Position numbers and translations under genes: made by a program
Notes under the pieces: model-generated
Seen by the model: the letters and a program-made list of their open reading frames with translations, nothing else
What the model was told of the DNA's origin: nothing
The model's database searches: none
Shown: piece by piece, positions 16,880 to 26,192 of the stretch
Numbering within the stretch: the first letter of the stretch is position 1
How the letters are laid out: every line of letters begins with the position of its first letter
Assembly: GCF_004751985.1 (NCBI RefSeq)
Contig: NZ_CP038492.1
Coordinates: forward strand, 620,001-684,000
Source of the DNA: Rhodophyticola sp. CCM32
GTDB lineage: Bacteria; Pseudomonadota; Alphaproteobacteria; Rhodobacterales; Rhodobacteraceae
Reading direction: 5' to 3'
Length of the DNA stretch: 64,000 bases

Positions 16880-18700
16880 TCAGGAGGCCGCGCGGGCCTG
16901 GCGTTTGCGTTCATGGGGGTCAAGGAACCGTTTGCGCAGGCGGATCGCGTTTGGCGTGACCTCGACCAGTTCGTCATCGTCGATATAGGCGATGGCTTGT
17001 TCCAGCGACATGGTGACCGGTGTGGTCAGACGCACCGCATCATCAGTGCCGGAGGCGCGCACATTGGTCAGTTTCTTGCCTTTCAGCGGGTTCACTTCCA
17101 GATCATTGTCGCGGCTGTGTTCGCCGATGATCATGCCGGTATAGATCGCTTCCTGCGCGCCGATGAACATGCGGCCCCGTTCTTCGAGATTCCACAGCGC
17201 ATAGGCAACCGAACTGCCGTTTTCCATGGAAATCAGAACCCCGGCGCGGCGGCCCGGGATCTGGCCCTTATAGGGTTCCCAGGCGTGAAACACGCGGTTG
17301 AGAACACCGGTGCCGCGCGTATCGGTCAGAAACTCCCCGTGATAGCCGATCAGCCCGCGGGAGGGGACCTGCGCGACGATGCGGGTCTTGCCCGCGCCTG
17401 CCGGTTTCATTTCCGACAATTCGCCCTTGCGGGGGCCGGTGAGTTTTTCGATCACCGCGCCGGTATACTCGTCATCGACGTCGATGGTGACTTCCTCGAC
17501 CGGTTCCAGCCGGGCGCCGTTTTCTTCCAGAAACAGAACCTGGGGCCGGGAGATCGACAGCTCAAACCCCTCGCGGCGCATGTTTTCGATCAGCACACCC
17601 ATCTGCAATTCGCCCCGGCCCGCGACCTCGAACGCCTCACCGCCCGGTGTGTCGCTGATGCGGATCGCGACATTGCTTTCCGCCTCTTTCATCAGCCGCT
17701 CGCGGATCACCCGGGACTGGACCTTTTTGCCGTCCTTGCCCGCAAGCGGGCTGTCATTGATGCCGAAGGTGACGGTGATCGTGGGCGGGTCGATGGGCTG
17801 TGCCGGGATCGGATCGGTGAGTGACACATCGCAGATCGTATCGGCGACGGTGGCTTTTGACATGCCCGCCAGGCTGACGATATCGCCGGCTTCGGCAAGC
17901 TCGATCGGTTGCTGGCTGAGACCCCGGAAGGCGAGAATCTTGGTGACGCGGAACTGTTCCACCTTGTCGCCATCGCGGCTGAGCGCCTTGACGGTTTCGC
18001 CGGTTTTCAGCGTGCCGCTTTCAACGCGACCGGTCAGGATGCGGCCGATAAACGGATCAGAGCCAAGGGTGGTTGCCAGCATCCGGAACGGTGCCCCGGC
18101 CTGGGCGATCTGTTTCGGGGCGGGCACATGGGCGACCACCAGATCAAACAGGGCGGAGAGATCCCTGCGCGGGCCGTCCAGGGTTTCATCGGCCCAACCG
18201 GCCCGGCCCGAGGCATAGAGATGCGGGAAATCAAGCTGATCGTCATCGGCGCCCAGATTGGCGAAGAGATCAAAGCATTCATCCAGCGCCCGGTCGGGTT
18301 CCGCATCGGGTTTGTCGACCTTGTTCAGCACCACGATCGGCCTGAGGCCAAGGGCCAGGGCCTTGGAGGTGACGAATTTGGTTTGCGGCATCGGCCCTTC
18401 GGCCGCATCCACCAGCAGCACAACCCCGTCCACCATCGAGAGAATCCGCTCCACCTCGCCGCCGAAATCCGCGTGGCCGGGGGTGTCGACGATATTGATC
18501 CGCATGCCGTTCCATTCCAGCGATGTCGCCTTGGCCAGAATGGTGATGCCGCGTTCACGCTCCAGATCATTGCTGTCCATCGCGCGTTCGGCGACGGCCT
18601 GATTGTCCCGGAAGGCGCCGGATTGTTTCAGCAGCTCATCCACAAGGGTGGTTTTGCCATGATCGACATGGGCGATGATCGCGATATTGCGGAGGTCCAT
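16880..18700 (-). CDS. typA: Ribosome-associated GTPase TypA/BipA
   Basis: Translational GTPase used in stress and low-temperature ribosome assembly. 606 residues, the usual length. The G motifs are clear: [10 protein letters not shown] (G1), RERGIT (G2), [10 protein letters not shown] (G3), NKVDKPDA (G4). The C-terminal TypA-specific part includes [37 protein letters not shown] and [19 protein letters not shown]. It is transcribed towards an uncharacterised gene; upstream is a 265-bp region of direct repeats. Confidence 0.96.
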   Translation of the reverse strand: MDLRNIAIIAHVDHGKTTLVDELLKQSGAFRDNQAVAERAMDSNDLERERGITILAKATSLEWNGMRINIVDTPGHADFGGEVERILSMVDGVVLLVDAAEGPMPQTKFVTSKALALGLRPIVVLNKVDKPDAEPDRALDECFDLFANLGADDDQLDFPHLYASGRAGWADETLDGPRRDLSALFDLVVAHVPAPKQIAQAGAPFRMLATTLGSDPFIGRILTGRVESGTLKTGETVKALSRDGDKVEQFRVTKILAFRGLSQQPIELAEAGDIVSLAGMSKATVADTICDVSLTDPIPAQPIDPPTITVTFGINDSPLAGKDGKKVQSRVIRERLMKEAESNVAIRISDTPGGEAFEVAGRGELQMGVLIENMRREGFELSISRPQVLFLEENGARLEPVEEVTIDVDDEYTGAVIEKLTGPRKGELSEMKPAGAGKTRIVAQVPSRGLIGYHGEFLTDTRGTGVLNRVFHAWEPYKGQIPGRRAGVLISMENGSSVAYALWNLEERGRMFIGAQEAIYTGMIIGEHSRDNDLEVNPLKGKKLTNVRASGTDDAVRLTTPVTMSLEQAIAYIDDDELVEVTPNAIRLRKRFLDPHERKRQARAAS

Positions 18701-18744
18701 ATGGGAACGGCCTTGGGTCAGAATGGGGTTGGCAGGGCGTTACA

Positions 18745-18940
18745 ATGCTGCGGGCGCAAAGGCCAGCAGAAACTGCGTGCAGGTGTTTTCCGGGAGGAAA
18801 ACATGTGGAAAACCGGGGTTTTCCGGGCAGAGGCGCGGGTGGGGGCAGGTGTTTGACCCTGTGGGCGCAAAGCCTGGCAGATGGGGCGTGCAGGTGTTTT
18901 CCGGGAGGGCAACACATGGAAAACGGGCGTTTTCCAGACG
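18745..18940. repeat. Imperfect direct repeats with GGAAAAC..GTTTTCC palindromes
   Basis: Two related units of about 80 bp lie 120 bp apart between typA and irr. Each contains GGGCGCAAAG, then GCGTGCAGGTGTTTTCCGGG, then a palindrome: GGAAAACCGGGGTTTTCC at 18807-18824 in the first, GGAAAACGGGCGTTTTCC at 18918-18935 in the second. A degenerate third GCAGGTGTTT unit lies between them near 18845. A similar palindrome recurs at 54752-54773. Possible roles are terminators for irr or leader structures of typA. Short frames across it encode only the repeat and are not called as genes. Confidence 0.65.
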
Positions 18941-18965
18941 GAATTCCGGGGAATTCCGCCCCGGT

Positions 18966-19385
18966 TCAGGAGGTGGGGCGCAGGCGGATCACCACATCGA
19001 CCTTGGCGATCTCATAGCCCTGTGGCGGGGTCGGCAGGGCGGTGATTTTCAACTCGGATGCGGGCGCATCGGTCAGCCTTGCGTTATCTTCCCAATAGTA
19101 ATGGGGGTGATCATCCATGCGTGTATCGAAATACGACCGGGAGCCATCCACCGTGACCTCCTGCATCAGGCCCACATCGCAGAACGCTTTCAGCGTATTA
19201 TACACAGTGGCCAGCGAAACCTTGTCACCGGTGTTCAACACGGCGTCATGCAGGCTTTCGGCGGTGACATGGCGGTCCTGCCCGTCGCCGACCAGAAGAG
19301 TGGCCAGAGACAGACGCTGTCGCGTGGGTCTCAGATCGGCCTGTGCCAACCATTTTGTGCCGCGTTCAAGGGCTTCGGGGGTCAT
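18966..19385 (-). CDS. irr: Iron response regulator Irr (Fur family)
   Basis: A 139-residue Fur-superfamily DNA-binding protein. The winged-helix part reads LRPTRQRLSLATLL, ESLHDAVLNTGDKVSLATVYNTLKAF; the metal/haem-sensing part has DDHPHYYWEDN, which fits Irr rather than Fur. In alphaproteobacteria Irr responds to haem and represses or activates iron genes under iron limitation. It is divergent from fabA, an arrangement I recall in other Rhodobacterales. A 14-bp inverted repeat lies in the shared promoter region. Confidence 0.85.
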   Translation of the reverse strand: MTPEALERGTKWLAQADLRPTRQRLSLATLLVGDGQDRHVTAESLHDAVLNTGDKVSLATVYNTLKAFCDVGLMQEVTVDGSRSYFDTRMDDHPHYYWEDNARLTDAPASELKITALPTPPQGYEIAKVDVVIRLRPTS

Positions 19386-19455
19386 CTCTGGCGTCTTTCC
19401 TGCTGGTCCTTATCGCATTATATGATGCTTTGATCCGGTTTTTCAAATAGTTTTT

Positions 19456-19471
19456 GCGAGCGACTCGCATC
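19456..19471. promoter_or_regulatory. Inverted repeat in the irr/fabA divergent promoter
   Basis: TGCGAG-CGA-CTCGCA is a perfect 6-bp inverted repeat with a 3-bp spacer, following TTTTTCAAATAGTTTT. It sits about 70 bp upstream of irr and 105 bp upstream of fabA. Its position suits an operator or autoregulatory site. It does not match the iron control element consensus I know, so the binding protein is unknown. Confidence 0.35.
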
Positions 19472-19573
19472 TGGACTGCTTTGGGGTGCTCTTGCCAGCT
19501 TTGTTGCCTAAATGTTAGGGACATGGACGCAAACGCATCTTAGAATGCAAGACATATTGGGGAGCAGGGACGC

Positions 19574-20083
19574 ATGGCGGATTATCCAACAAGCTTTGAC
19601 AAGGCTGCCCTGCTGAAATGCGCGCGCGGAGAGTTGTTCGGGCCGGGCAATGCGCAACTGCCTGAACCGCCGATGCTGATGATGGACCGGATCACCGATA
19701 TCTCGGGCGATGGCGGCGACCATGGCAAAGGCCATGTGCGTGCCGAGTTCGATATCACCCCGGATCTGTGGTTTTTCGACTGCCATTTCCCCGGCAATCC
19801 GATCATGCCCGGGTGTCTGGGCCTTGACGGGCTTTGGCAGTTGACCGGGTTCAACCTGGGCTGGCGTGGCTGGCAGGGGCGCGGATATGCCCTTGGCGTG
19901 GGCGAGGTGAAGCTGACCGGCATGGTGCGGCCCGATCGCAGGATGCTGACCTATTTCGTGGAATTCACAAAAGCGATCCAGACCCGCCGCCTGACCATGG
20001 GCGTGGCCGATGGCAGGGTGGAGGCGGATGGCGAAGTGATCTATCAGGTAAAAGACATGAGAGTCGCGCTGTCGGATAGCTGA
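19574..20083 (+). CDS. fabA: 3-hydroxyacyl-ACP dehydratase/isomerase FabA
   Basis: Introduces the cis double bond in anaerobic-type unsaturated fatty acid synthesis by dehydrating and isomerising the C10 intermediate. 169 residues. The catalytic pair His71 (DCHFPGNP) and Asp85 (GCLGLDG) is present. GGGGAG at 19559-19564 precedes ATG 19574. It starts the fabA-fabB-fabI run with short gaps of 20 and 8 bp, a probable operon. Confidence 0.96.
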   Translation: MADYPTSFDKAALLKCARGELFGPGNAQLPEPPMLMMDRITDISGDGGDHGKGHVRAEFDITPDLWFFDCHFPGNPIMPGCLGLDGLWQLTGFNLGWRGWQGRGYALGVGEVKLTGMVRPDRRMLTYFVEFTKAIQTRRLTMGVADGRVEADGEVIYQVKDMRVALSDS

Positions 20084-20103
20084 GATTTTCCAGGGAGGTG
20101 CAG

Positions 20104-21333
20104 ATGCGCCGGGTTGTTGTTACAGGGCTGGGTATTGTGTCCCCCATCGGGAACTCGGCTGCTGAGGTCACGGCGTCGCTGAAGGCCGGGCGCTCGGGGA
20201 TCGAGGCCAATGAGGCCATGGCGGAGCATGGGTTTCGCAGCCGGATCGCGGGTTCTCTGAAAATTGATGTGGCCGAACATGTGGACAAGCGGACGCTCCG
20301 CTTCATGGGGCCGGGCGCGGCCTATGCCCATATCGCGATGAGCCAGGCGATTACGGATGCGGGGCTGGAAGACAGCGATATCTCAAACCCGCATACGGGA
20401 CTGATCGCAGGGTCCGGCGGGCCCTCGACCTCGGCGATGTTCACCGCCCATCAGACTGTTCTGTCCACCGGCGCCACCAAGCGGATCGGGCCCTTCGCGG
20501 TGCCCAAATGCATGTCCTCCACGATCTCGGCCAACCTGTCCACCGCGTTCAAGATCAAGGGGATCAACTATTCCATCACCTCGGCCTGTTCGACCAGCCT
20601 GCATTGTATCGGTGTGGCGGCAGAACAGATCATGATGGGAAAGCAGGATGTGATGTTTGCCGGCGGGGCGGAGGAACTGGACTGGACCCTGTCCTGCCTG
20701 TTCGATGCGATGGGGGCAATGTCGTCGAAATTCAACGATACGCCGGACCGCGCAAGCCGCGCCTTTGATGCGGATCGCGACGGGTTCGTGATTGGCGGCG
20801 GCGGCGCGATTCTGGTTCTGGAAGAACTGGACCGGGCGCAGGCCCGGGGCGCGAAGATCTATGCGGAGGTCACCGGCTTTGCCGCAACCTCGGACGGGCA
20901 TGACATGGTGGCCCCGTCCGGTGAAGGCGGCGAACGGGCGATGCGGCTGGCGCTGCAAACCCTGCCGGAGGGTCGCAAGGTCAGCTATATCAATGCGCAT
21001 GGCACCTCGACCCCGGTCGGCGATGTGGGCGAGGTGGAGGCCGTGCGCCGGGTGTTCGGCCAGGGCCGCACGCCGCCGATCTCCTCCACCAAATCCATGA
21101 CCGGCCATGCCCAGGGGGCCGCCGGCGCGCTGGAGGCGAGTTTCTGCCTGCTGATGCTGGAGGGGGATTTCATCGCCCCCTCGATCAATGTGGAAACCCT
21201 TGATCCGGCCCTGAGCCCCGAGGAAATCGCCACCACACCCGTGGCGGCCGCGGGGCTGGATACGGTGATGACCAATTCCTTCGGGTTCGGGGGCACCAAC
21301 GGGTCGATGCTTTTGTCAAAATATAACAGGTAA
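20104..21333 (+). CDS. fabB: 3-oxoacyl-ACP synthase I FabB
   Basis: Condensing enzyme that extends the cis-unsaturated intermediate made by FabA. 409 residues. The thiolase-fold triad is visible: Cys162 in SACSTSLH, His in NAHGTSTP, and His in MTGHAQGAAG; the C-terminal SFGFGGTNGS is intact. GGGAGG at 20093-20098 places the start at ATG 20104 rather than the GTG at 20098. It lies directly between fabA and fabI. Confidence 0.96.
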   Translation: MRRVVVTGLGIVSPIGNSAAEVTASLKAGRSGIEANEAMAEHGFRSRIAGSLKIDVAEHVDKRTLRFMGPGAAYAHIAMSQAITDAGLEDSDISNPHTGLIAGSGGPSTSAMFTAHQTVLSTGATKRIGPFAVPKCMSSTISANLSTAFKIKGINYSITSACSTSLHCIGVAAEQIMMGKQDVMFAGGAEELDWTLSCLFDAMGAMSSKFNDTPDRASRAFDADRDGFVIGGGGAILVLEELDRAQARGAKIYAEVTGFAATSDGHDMVAPSGEGGERAMRLALQTLPEGRKVSYINAHGTSTPVGDVGEVEAVRRVFGQGRTPPISSTKSMTGHAQGAAGALEASFCLLMLEGDFIAPSINVETLDPALSPEEIATTPVAAAGLDTVMTNSFGFGGTNGSMLLSKYNR

Positions 21334-21341
21334 TCAAGATT

Positions 21342-22130
21342 ATGGCCGATTTGATGACAGGCAAGCGCGGGTTGATCATGGGGGTCGCCAATGACCGGTC
21401 CATCGCCTGGGGCATTGCGCGCGCCTTGCATGCGGAAGGGGCGGAACTGGCCTTTTCCTATCAGGGGGAGGCATTCGGCAAGCGGCTGGCCCCGCTGGCG
21501 GCCTCGGTCGGGTCGGATATCCTGCTGGATGTGGATGTGACCGATGATGCCTCTCTGGATGCGTGTTTCGCGCGGCTGAAAGCCGAATGGGGGCAGATTG
21601 ACTTTGTCATCCATGCCATTGCGTTTTCAGATAAAACCGAGCTGACGGGCCGGTTTATCAACACCACGCGGGAGAATTTCAAAACCTCGCTGGCGATCTC
21701 GTGCTATTCGCTGATCGACGTGGCGAAACGGGCCTCTGACCTGATGCCTGAGGGCGGAACCATTCTGACCCTGACCTATCAGGGATCGAACCGGGTGACG
21801 CCGTTCTACAATGTGATGGGGGTGGCCAAGGCGGCACTGGAATCGGCGATGCGCTATCTGGCCAATGATCTGGGACCGGAAGGTATTCGGGTGAACGCGA
21901 TCAGCCCGGGGCCGATGAAAACCCTGGCCGGGGCAGCCATCGGCGGCGCCCGCAGGACGTTCAAGGCGACCGAGGCGAATGCGCCGCTGCGCGCCAATGC
22001 AACGCTGGAGGCGATTGGCGGCACGGCGGTCTATCTGATCTCGGATTACGGGGCCTGCACCACCGGAGAGATCATCACCGTGGATGGCGGATATCACGTG
22101 CTGGGCATGATGCAGCCCGAGAACCTGTGA
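21342..22130 (+). CDS. fabI: Enoyl-ACP reductase FabI (NADH)
   Basis: Last reductive step of each fatty acid elongation round. 262 residues. Hallmarks of FabI: GVANDRSIAWGIA cofactor motif, the S-Y-Q-G-S segment TLTYQGS, the Tyr-x6-Lys pair in YNVMGVAK and SPGPMKTLAGAAI. It starts 8 bp after the fabB stop and closes the operon. The next 220 bp hold no gene I can recognise. Confidence 0.95.
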   Translation: MADLMTGKRGLIMGVANDRSIAWGIARALHAEGAELAFSYQGEAFGKRLAPLAASVGSDILLDVDVTDDASLDACFARLKAEWGQIDFVIHAIAFSDKTELTGRFINTTRENFKTSLAISCYSLIDVAKRASDLMPEGGTILTLTYQGSNRVTPFYNVMGVAKAALESAMRYLANDLGPEGIRVNAISPGPMKTLAGAAIGGARRTFKATEANAPLRANATLEAIGGTAVYLISDYGACTTGEIITVDGGYHVLGMMQPENL

Positions 22131-22353
22131 TCCGGGCCTGACCGCCCGCGCGGGTATGCGCAGACATAAATATGAGATTGCGAATTGTCCGCATGAAATG
22201 CTTATGTCACCATACACTTAACGATCGCATTTTGTGTTAACATTGACTCGGCGCGCGTGGCGTCTCAATCAGCCGGGCGCAGGCGCACCCGCTGATCACG
22301 TGCTGAACCGTGTTGATGAGACCGCAGAATGCTCTGAAGAAGAGGCCGTACAG

Positions 22354-23045
22354 ATGCCAATTTCGACTTGTATTTTCGATGCTTATGGAACGTTGTTCGA
22401 TGTAAATGCAGCGGCCCGCAAACTGGCCGAGGAAGACGGGCTGGAAGGGTTTGCCGCCGTCTGGCAGCAAGTGTCCAGCCATTGGCGGAACAAGCAGCTT
22501 CAGTATTCCTGGCTCAGGGCGATCACCCGCGAACATGTGGATTTCTGGCAGGTGACGCAGGATGCGCTGGATTGGGCGCTGGATGTCACGGATCAGGCCG
22601 ATCCGGCCCTGCGGGAACGTCTGTTGGGTCTCTACTGGACGCTTCCGGCCTATCCGGAAGTGCCCGAAATGCTGCAAAAGCTGAAACAGGGCGGGATGCG
22701 GAATGCGATCCTGTCCAATGGCTCCCCCGGATGCTGGAGGCCGCCGTGGACAGTGCCGGGATCGGCGGGATGCTGGATGCGGTTCTGAGCGTGGAAGAGG
22801 AAGGTATCTTCAAGCCCGATGCCCGGGTTTACGGGCTGGTGGAAAAACATATGGATGTGGCGAAGGACGAGGTATTGTTCGTCTCTTCAAACGGATGGGA
22901 TGCGGCCTCGGCCGGGTCATACGGGTTTCATGTGCTTTGGGTGAACCGCATGGGGGAACCGCAGGACCGGCTTCCGGGTTCGCCAAGCCAGATTTCCGGT
23001 GATCTGACCGATGTGCCCGATATCGCCGCAAGGTTTGCGCAATGA
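22354..23045 (+). pseudogene. Haloacid dehalogenase type II (HAD family) with apparent 1-nt frameshift
   Basis: Two frames together give a complete type II haloacid dehalogenase of about 230 residues, which hydrolyses 2-haloalkanoic acids through an aspartyl ester. Nucleophile Asp in CIFDAYGTLFD, then QLQYSWLRA typical of L-2-haloacid dehalogenases, AILSNGSP (motif II), and after the break FKPDARVYGL (Lys) and FVSSNGWDAASAGSYGF (motif III). The break lies at 22724-22730 (C5G2 run); one extra C or G restores the frame to MLEAAVDSAG. The stop overlaps the hydrolase start, arguing that the full reading frame is biologically maintained. Confidence 0.85.
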
Positions 23046-23881
23046 TCCGCCATGTGACGGCCAGGGACGGCTTGCAGCTTGCCTATGCGGATCAGGGGAC
23101 CGGTGTGCCGCTGCTATGCCTGCCCGGCCTGACCCGGAATATGGAGGATTTTGAACCGGTTCTGGAGGCGTTTTCAGATCGGGCGCGGATCATCACGATG
23201 GATTTCCGGGGCCGGGGGGCCTCGGATTATGCGCCGGACCCGGGCAGTTACACCGTCCCGCAGGAGGCGCAGGATGTGCTGAGCCTGCTGGATCATCTGG
23301 GGCTCGATAAGGTGTCCATTCTGGGCACCTCCCGTGGTGGGCTGGTGGCGATGATGCTGGCCGCGACGGCGAAGGACCGGCTGTCAGGGGTCATTCTGAA
23401 CGATGTGGGCCCGGTGATCGACACCGCAGGGCTGGACCTGATCATGGAGTATATCGGGCGCCCGCCCGCCTATGGCAGCCTGGCAGAGGCCGCCGCGGCC
23501 CTGCCCGGGGCCAACGCGCCGGATTTCCGGAATGTGCCGGCGGAAACCTGGGCCGCCATGGCCCGTCGCCTGTGGCGCGAAGAGGGGGGCAGGTTGCATC
23601 TGCGCTATGACCCGCGCCTGCGCGAGGCGGTGGCGCCCGCATTCGACACCAGCAAGCCGGCGCCGGATCTCTGGCCCCTGTTCGATGCGCTGGAAGGGCT
23701 GCCGCTTGGGTTGATCCGGGCGGCCAATTCCAACCTTCTGTCGGGGGATAGCACTGCCGAGATGCGCCGCCGCCGCCCCGATATGCTGTTTGCAGAGATC
23801 CCCGACCGGGGGCATGTGCCGTTTCTGGATGAACCGGGCGCCGTGGTGCTGATCTTCGAGTTTCTGGATCAGGTCTCATGA
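23042..23881 (+). CDS. Alpha/beta-fold hydrolase
   Basis: A 279-residue alpha/beta hydrolase. The oxyanion segment LLCLPGLTRN, nucleophile elbow GTSRGG (Ser), acid residue near the end and catalytic His in PDRGHVPFLDEP are all present. It overlaps the dehalogenase stop and the dehydratase start by 4 bp each, so the three form an operon. Substrate cannot be told; by linkage a small ester or lactone connected to haloacid or amino-acid degradation is possible. Confidence 0.88.
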   Translation: MIRHVTARDGLQLAYADQGTGVPLLCLPGLTRNMEDFEPVLEAFSDRARIITMDFRGRGASDYAPDPGSYTVPQEAQDVLSLLDHLGLDKVSILGTSRGGLVAMMLAATAKDRLSGVILNDVGPVIDTAGLDLIMEYIGRPPAYGSLAEAAAALPGANAPDFRNVPAETWAAMARRLWREEGGRLHLRYDPRLREAVAPAFDTSKPAPDLWPLFDALEGLPLGLIRAANSNLLSGDSTAEMRRRRPDMLFAEIPDRGHVPFLDEPGAVVLIFEFLDQVS

Positions 23882-24858
23882 GCGATATTGCGATGATCGA
23901 GGCCGCCGCCGAACGGGCCCGGGGCCATGTGCGGCGCACGCCGCTTTTGTCCTCGCCGTTTCTGGACGAGATGGCCGGGCGGCAGGTGCTGGTGAAGGCG
24001 GAATGCCTGCAACATACGGGCAGTTTCAAGTTTCGCGGCGGCTGGTCGGCTTTGTCGGGGCTGGAGCCATCGGTGCGGGCAAAGGGCGTGCTGGCGTTTT
24101 CCTCGGGCAATCATGCCCAGGGGGTGGCCCTTGCCGCCCGGCTGCACGGGGTGCCCGCCACCATCATCATGCCCGCAGATGCCCCGGCGCTGAAGATCGA
24201 CAACACCCGCGGGCTTGGCGCCGAGGTGGTGCTGTATGACCGCGCCGGTGGCGAGGATCGCAATGAGATCGGCGCGCGGATGCAGGGTGAACGGGGGCTG
24301 ACCCTGATCAAACCGTTTGATGAGCCGCTGGTGATTGCCGGGCAGGGCACCTGCGGGCTGGAAATTGCCGAACAGGCCGCCGGGATCGGCGTGACCGGGG
24401 CCGAGGTTCTGACCTGTTGCGGCGGTGGCGGGCTGACCTCGGGCATTGCCCTGGCGTTGCAGGCCCATGCGCCGGCCATGCGGGTCAGACCGGTGGAACC
24501 CGAGGGGTTCGATGATACGGCCCGGTCCCTGGCGGCGGGTCGGATCGTTGCGAATACCGGTACAGAATCAGGGTTTTGCGATGCGATCCTCACCCCGTCT
24601 CCGGGGCAGATCACCTTTCCGGTCATGGCGGCGCGCTGCGGCCCGGGGCTGGTCGTCAGCGATGCCGAGGTGCGCGCGGCGATGCGGGCGGCGTTCCTGC
24701 GGCTGAAACTGGTGCTGGAACCCGGTGGCGCGGTGGCGCTTGCGGCGGCGCTCTATCACGGGGCGGCGCTGGCGGGTGATACGGTGATTGTCACCGCATC
24801 GGGCGGCAATGTGGATGCCGCGCTTTATGCAGAGGTCTTGTCGGACGGGCCGGACTGA
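23878..24858 (+). CDS. PLP-dependent threonine/serine dehydratase-like protein
   Basis: A 326-residue fold-type II PLP enzyme of the threonine ammonia-lyase/serine racemase group. The PLP lysine is in GSFKFRGG, the substrate loop SSGNHAQGVA and the phosphate-binding CCGGGGLTSG are intact, and a TASGGNVD motif lies near the end. No C-terminal regulatory ACT domain is present, so it resembles the catabolic or racemase type. Its last 34 bp overlap the end of the convergent MFS gene. Confidence 0.87.
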   Translation: MSDIAMIEAAAERARGHVRRTPLLSSPFLDEMAGRQVLVKAECLQHTGSFKFRGGWSALSGLEPSVRAKGVLAFSSGNHAQGVALAARLHGVPATIIMPADAPALKIDNTRGLGAEVVLYDRAGGEDRNEIGARMQGERGLTLIKPFDEPLVIAGQGTCGLEIAEQAAGIGVTGAEVLTCCGGGGLTSGIALALQAHAPAMRVRPVEPEGFDDTARSLAAGRIVANTGTESGFCDAILTPSPGQITFPVMAARCGPGLVVSDAEVRAAMRAAFLRLKLVLEPGGAVALAAALYHGAALAGDTVIVTASGGNVDAALYAEVLSDGPD

Positions 24859-26075
24859 ACATCGCCATCCGCCCCGGCCCGGCGGGACCCAAACGCGAAT
24901 ATCGTGAAACCGGCCAGCATCAGAACCGCCGACAGCAGGAAGGGCGCGCCGGGCAGGGCCGGGTCGGCGCCCGCGCGGGTGAACCAGAAAAACGCCTGTG
25001 TCATCACTAGGGGCGAGATGATCATCGACAGCGCCCCAAGCGAGGCCAGCACGCCCTGCAATTCGCCCTGCTGATCCGGCCCGGCCCTGCGCGACATAAG
25101 CGCCTGCATCGCCGGGGCCACAATCGCGCCAAGGGCCGAGATCGGCAACAGCACCCAGATCATCCAGCCCGCGCTGGCCAGACCATACCCGACCAGACAG
25201 GCCATGTTGAGAAGCAACCCCCAGAAAACCGCCCGGCTTTCCCCCAGAACCGGCAGGATCACCCGGATCAGCAGCCCCTGAACCAGGGCAACCGACAGGC
25301 CATAACCGGCAAGGGACAGGCCGATTTGACCCGTGCTCCAGCCAAAGGCGGCCTGTGTGTAATAGGCCCAGATCACAGGATAGACAAAGTTGGAAATCTG
25401 ATAGGAAAACATGACAATCAGCAGGATTTTAACGCCTGGAAGTTTTCCGATATATTGCAATCCTCCAAGAGGGTTGGCGCGACGCCACTGAAAGGACCGG
25501 CGCTTTTCCGGGCTCAGGGATTCCGGCAGCACGATATAGCCAAAGGCAAAATTGATCACGGCCAGAAAGGCGGCCACGACAAAGGGCGCGCGCGGATCAA
25601 GCCCGCCCAACAACCCGCCGATGACCGGGCCAAGGATAAACCCGACCCCGAACCCGGCCGAGATCAGGCCGAAATTCTGGGCGCGTTTGTCAGGTTTGGT
25701 GATGTCGGCCATATAGGCCATCGCGGTGGATTGGGTGGCTGCCGCGACCCCGGCAACAATCCGGCCTGCCAGCAGCAGCCAGATGGTGCCCGCAACCGCC
25801 ATTACCGCATAATCCAGTGCCATCACCGCCATCGAGACCAGCAGGACCGGGCGGCGCCCGAACCTGTCGCTGAGATTGCCAAGTGTGGGGGAGAAGGCGA
25901 ATTGCATCACCGCATAGGCGGCCGACAGGATACCGCCCCAAAGCGCCGCATTGGCCAGATCGGCGCTGCGGACCGAGCGGATCAGATCGGGCATCACCGG
26001 GAAGATCAGGCCGATGCCCATGGCGTCAAAGGCCACAGTGATCAGGATGAAGACAAGGGGCAGCCGGTTGCGCAT
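24825..26075 (-). CDS. TetA-like MFS drug efflux transporter
   Basis: A 416-residue, 12-helix major facilitator of the TCR/Tet type. Motif A is NLSDRFGRRPVLL between helices 2 and 3; GRIVAGVAAATQSTAMAYMADIT and GFGVGFILGPVIGGLLG match tetracycline/multidrug antiporters. Proton-coupled export of a drug or metabolite is expected; the substrate cannot be read from sequence. It converges on the dehydratase gene with a 34-bp tail overlap. Confidence 0.88.
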   Translation of the reverse strand: MRNRLPLVFILITVAFDAMGIGLIFPVMPDLIRSVRSADLANAALWGGILSAAYAVMQFAFSPTLGNLSDRFGRRPVLLVSMAVMALDYAVMAVAGTIWLLLAGRIVAGVAAATQSTAMAYMADITKPDKRAQNFGLISAGFGVGFILGPVIGGLLGGLDPRAPFVVAAFLAVINFAFGYIVLPESLSPEKRRSFQWRRANPLGGLQYIGKLPGVKILLIVMFSYQISNFVYPVIWAYYTQAAFGWSTGQIGLSLAGYGLSVALVQGLLIRVILPVLGESRAVFWGLLLNMACLVGYGLASAGWMIWVLLPISALGAIVAPAMQALMSRRAGPDQQGELQGVLASLGALSMIISPLVMTQAFFWFTRAGADPALPGAPFLLSAVLMLAGFTIFAFGSRRAGADGDVQSGPSDKTSA

Positions 26076-26192
26076 GGATTAGGTCCGATAGGGTGCCCGG
26101 GGGGGACAGAAAATCACCCTGAAGCGTTTCGGGTAAAATCCGAAAAGCTATAACGGGGCGGGCGGGACCCGGCAATCATCTTGTGTCGCCGG

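Noticed and set aside
18636..18917. Small repeated-motif protein on the minus strand between irr and typA
   Set aside because: The peptide repeats merely reflect the DNA repeats, no ribosome site is visible, and the frame runs into the typA start.
18745..18940. CRISPR array
   Set aside because: Only two clear units with long, unequal spacing and no cas genes; the units themselves contain palindromes and differ inside.
25326..26153. 275-codon + strand frame opposite the TetA-like gene
   Set aside because: Composition is the mirror of a membrane protein gene (Gln/Asp/His/Gly-rich) and no domain is recognisable.
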